Shown: piece by piece, positions 63,918 to 64,000 of the stretch
Position numbering within the stretch: position 1 is the first letter of the stretch
Layout: each line of letters opens with the position of its first letter
NCBI GenBank assembly: GCA_937919655.1
Contig: CALFPJ010000004.1
Coordinates: forward strand, 36,086-100,085
Length of the DNA: 64,000 nucleotides
Direction of reading: 5' to 3'
DNA from: an uncultured Gemmatimonadales bacterium
GTDB taxonomy: Bacteria; Gemmatimonadota; Gemmatimonadetes; Longimicrobiales; Gaopeijiaceae
The notes under the pieces: model-generated
Databases searched by the model: none
Seen by the model: only the letters and a program-made list of their open reading frames with translations
What the model was told of the DNA's origin: nothing
Made by a program: the position numbers and the translations under genes

Positions 63918-63991
63918 GCCTCGCTAGCTCAATTGGTTAGAGCAACTGACTCTTAATCAGTAGGTTCGGGGTTCGATTCCCTGGCGGGGCA
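63918..63991 (+). tRNA. tRNA-Lys (anticodon CTT)
   Basis: A complete cloverleaf: acceptor GCCTCGC pairing GCGGGGC (one T-G pair), D-arm with GCTCAATTGGTTAGAGC, anticodon stem ACTGA/TCAGT around loop CTCTTAA (anticodon CTT, Lys), and T-arm with GGTTCGATTCC. Discriminator base A; CCA is not encoded (ACTT follows). Confidence 0.95.
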
Positions 63992-64000
63992 CTTGGGCAA

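Noticed and set aside
1..64000. CRISPR arrays, insertion-sequence transposases, phage genes, rRNA.
   Set aside because: No regularly spaced identical repeats, DDE or tyrosine recombinase motifs, phage structural genes or rRNA signatures were seen on either strand.

Overview
The window is GC-rich, densely coded bacterial chromosome. Several gene types here are ones I associate with Gemmatimonadota, most plausibly an uncultivated marine or streamlined lineage: a roughly 1050-residue VPS10/BNR-repeat secreted protein, a DUF5916 barrel protein with a CBM9-like front, an ADOP-type MacB/FtsX permease remnant, 6-bladed beta-propeller lipoproteins and many LxAC lipoproteins. That assignment is inference from gene content; there is no rRNA. 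The outer-membrane porin, the TonB receptor and the lipoproteins show a diderm envelope.

Layout. 0-3 kb: a leftward zinc-type uptake unit (substrate-binding protein, porin, small His/Cys exported protein). 3.1-8.8 kb: two large convergent envelope genes sharing a strong terminator. 9.1-11.3 kb: a translationally coupled pterin operon (PTPS, GTP cyclohydrolase I, SDR, second PTPS/QueD) that looks like a tetrahydrobiopterin route. 11.3-17.8 kb: housekeeping genes (Trm112-like ribbon protein, TPR, OsmC, acyl-CoA synthetase, CutA, TPR, broken macro-domain gene) interspersed with three copies of a foldback repeat of about 100-160 bp. 18-24.3 kb: DUF445 protein, a SIMPL/DUF1499/lipoprotein operon, a sugar nucleotidyltransferase and an M20 peptidase. 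24.5-32.7 kb: a LeuA-like enzyme, then phoB-phoR-pstSCAB-phoU with a candidate Pho box before pstS.

32.7-36.1 kb: SDR, TRAP small and large permeases and AlkA. 36.4-42.4 kb: a TonB-dependent receptor, an FN3/beta-helix lipoprotein, a small exported protein and a second PhoB-like regulator. They are preceded by 11-bp-phased GTTAC repeats like those before pstS, so this operon is probably a second phosphate-responsive uptake unit. 42.5-64 kb: mixed metabolism (O-methyltransferase, TRAP binding protein, gamma-glutamyltransferase, CcmH, IlvE, SDR, cupin, NAD-IDH, glutaryl-CoA dehydrogenase, M29-like peptidase, MBL hydrolase, YaiI) ending in tRNA-Lys(CTT).

The right third also holds several decayed or chimeric genes. 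A TPR/adenylate-cyclase-type regulator abuts an ADOP permease tail. An LVIVD-repeat protein runs into a truncated response regulator on the opposite strand. A spondin-domain protein has an in-frame TGA and ends in an NtrC-type Fis helix-turn-helix. Together with the macro-domain gene these point to deletion-driven erosion, though some single-base breaks at homopolymers could be sequence errors.
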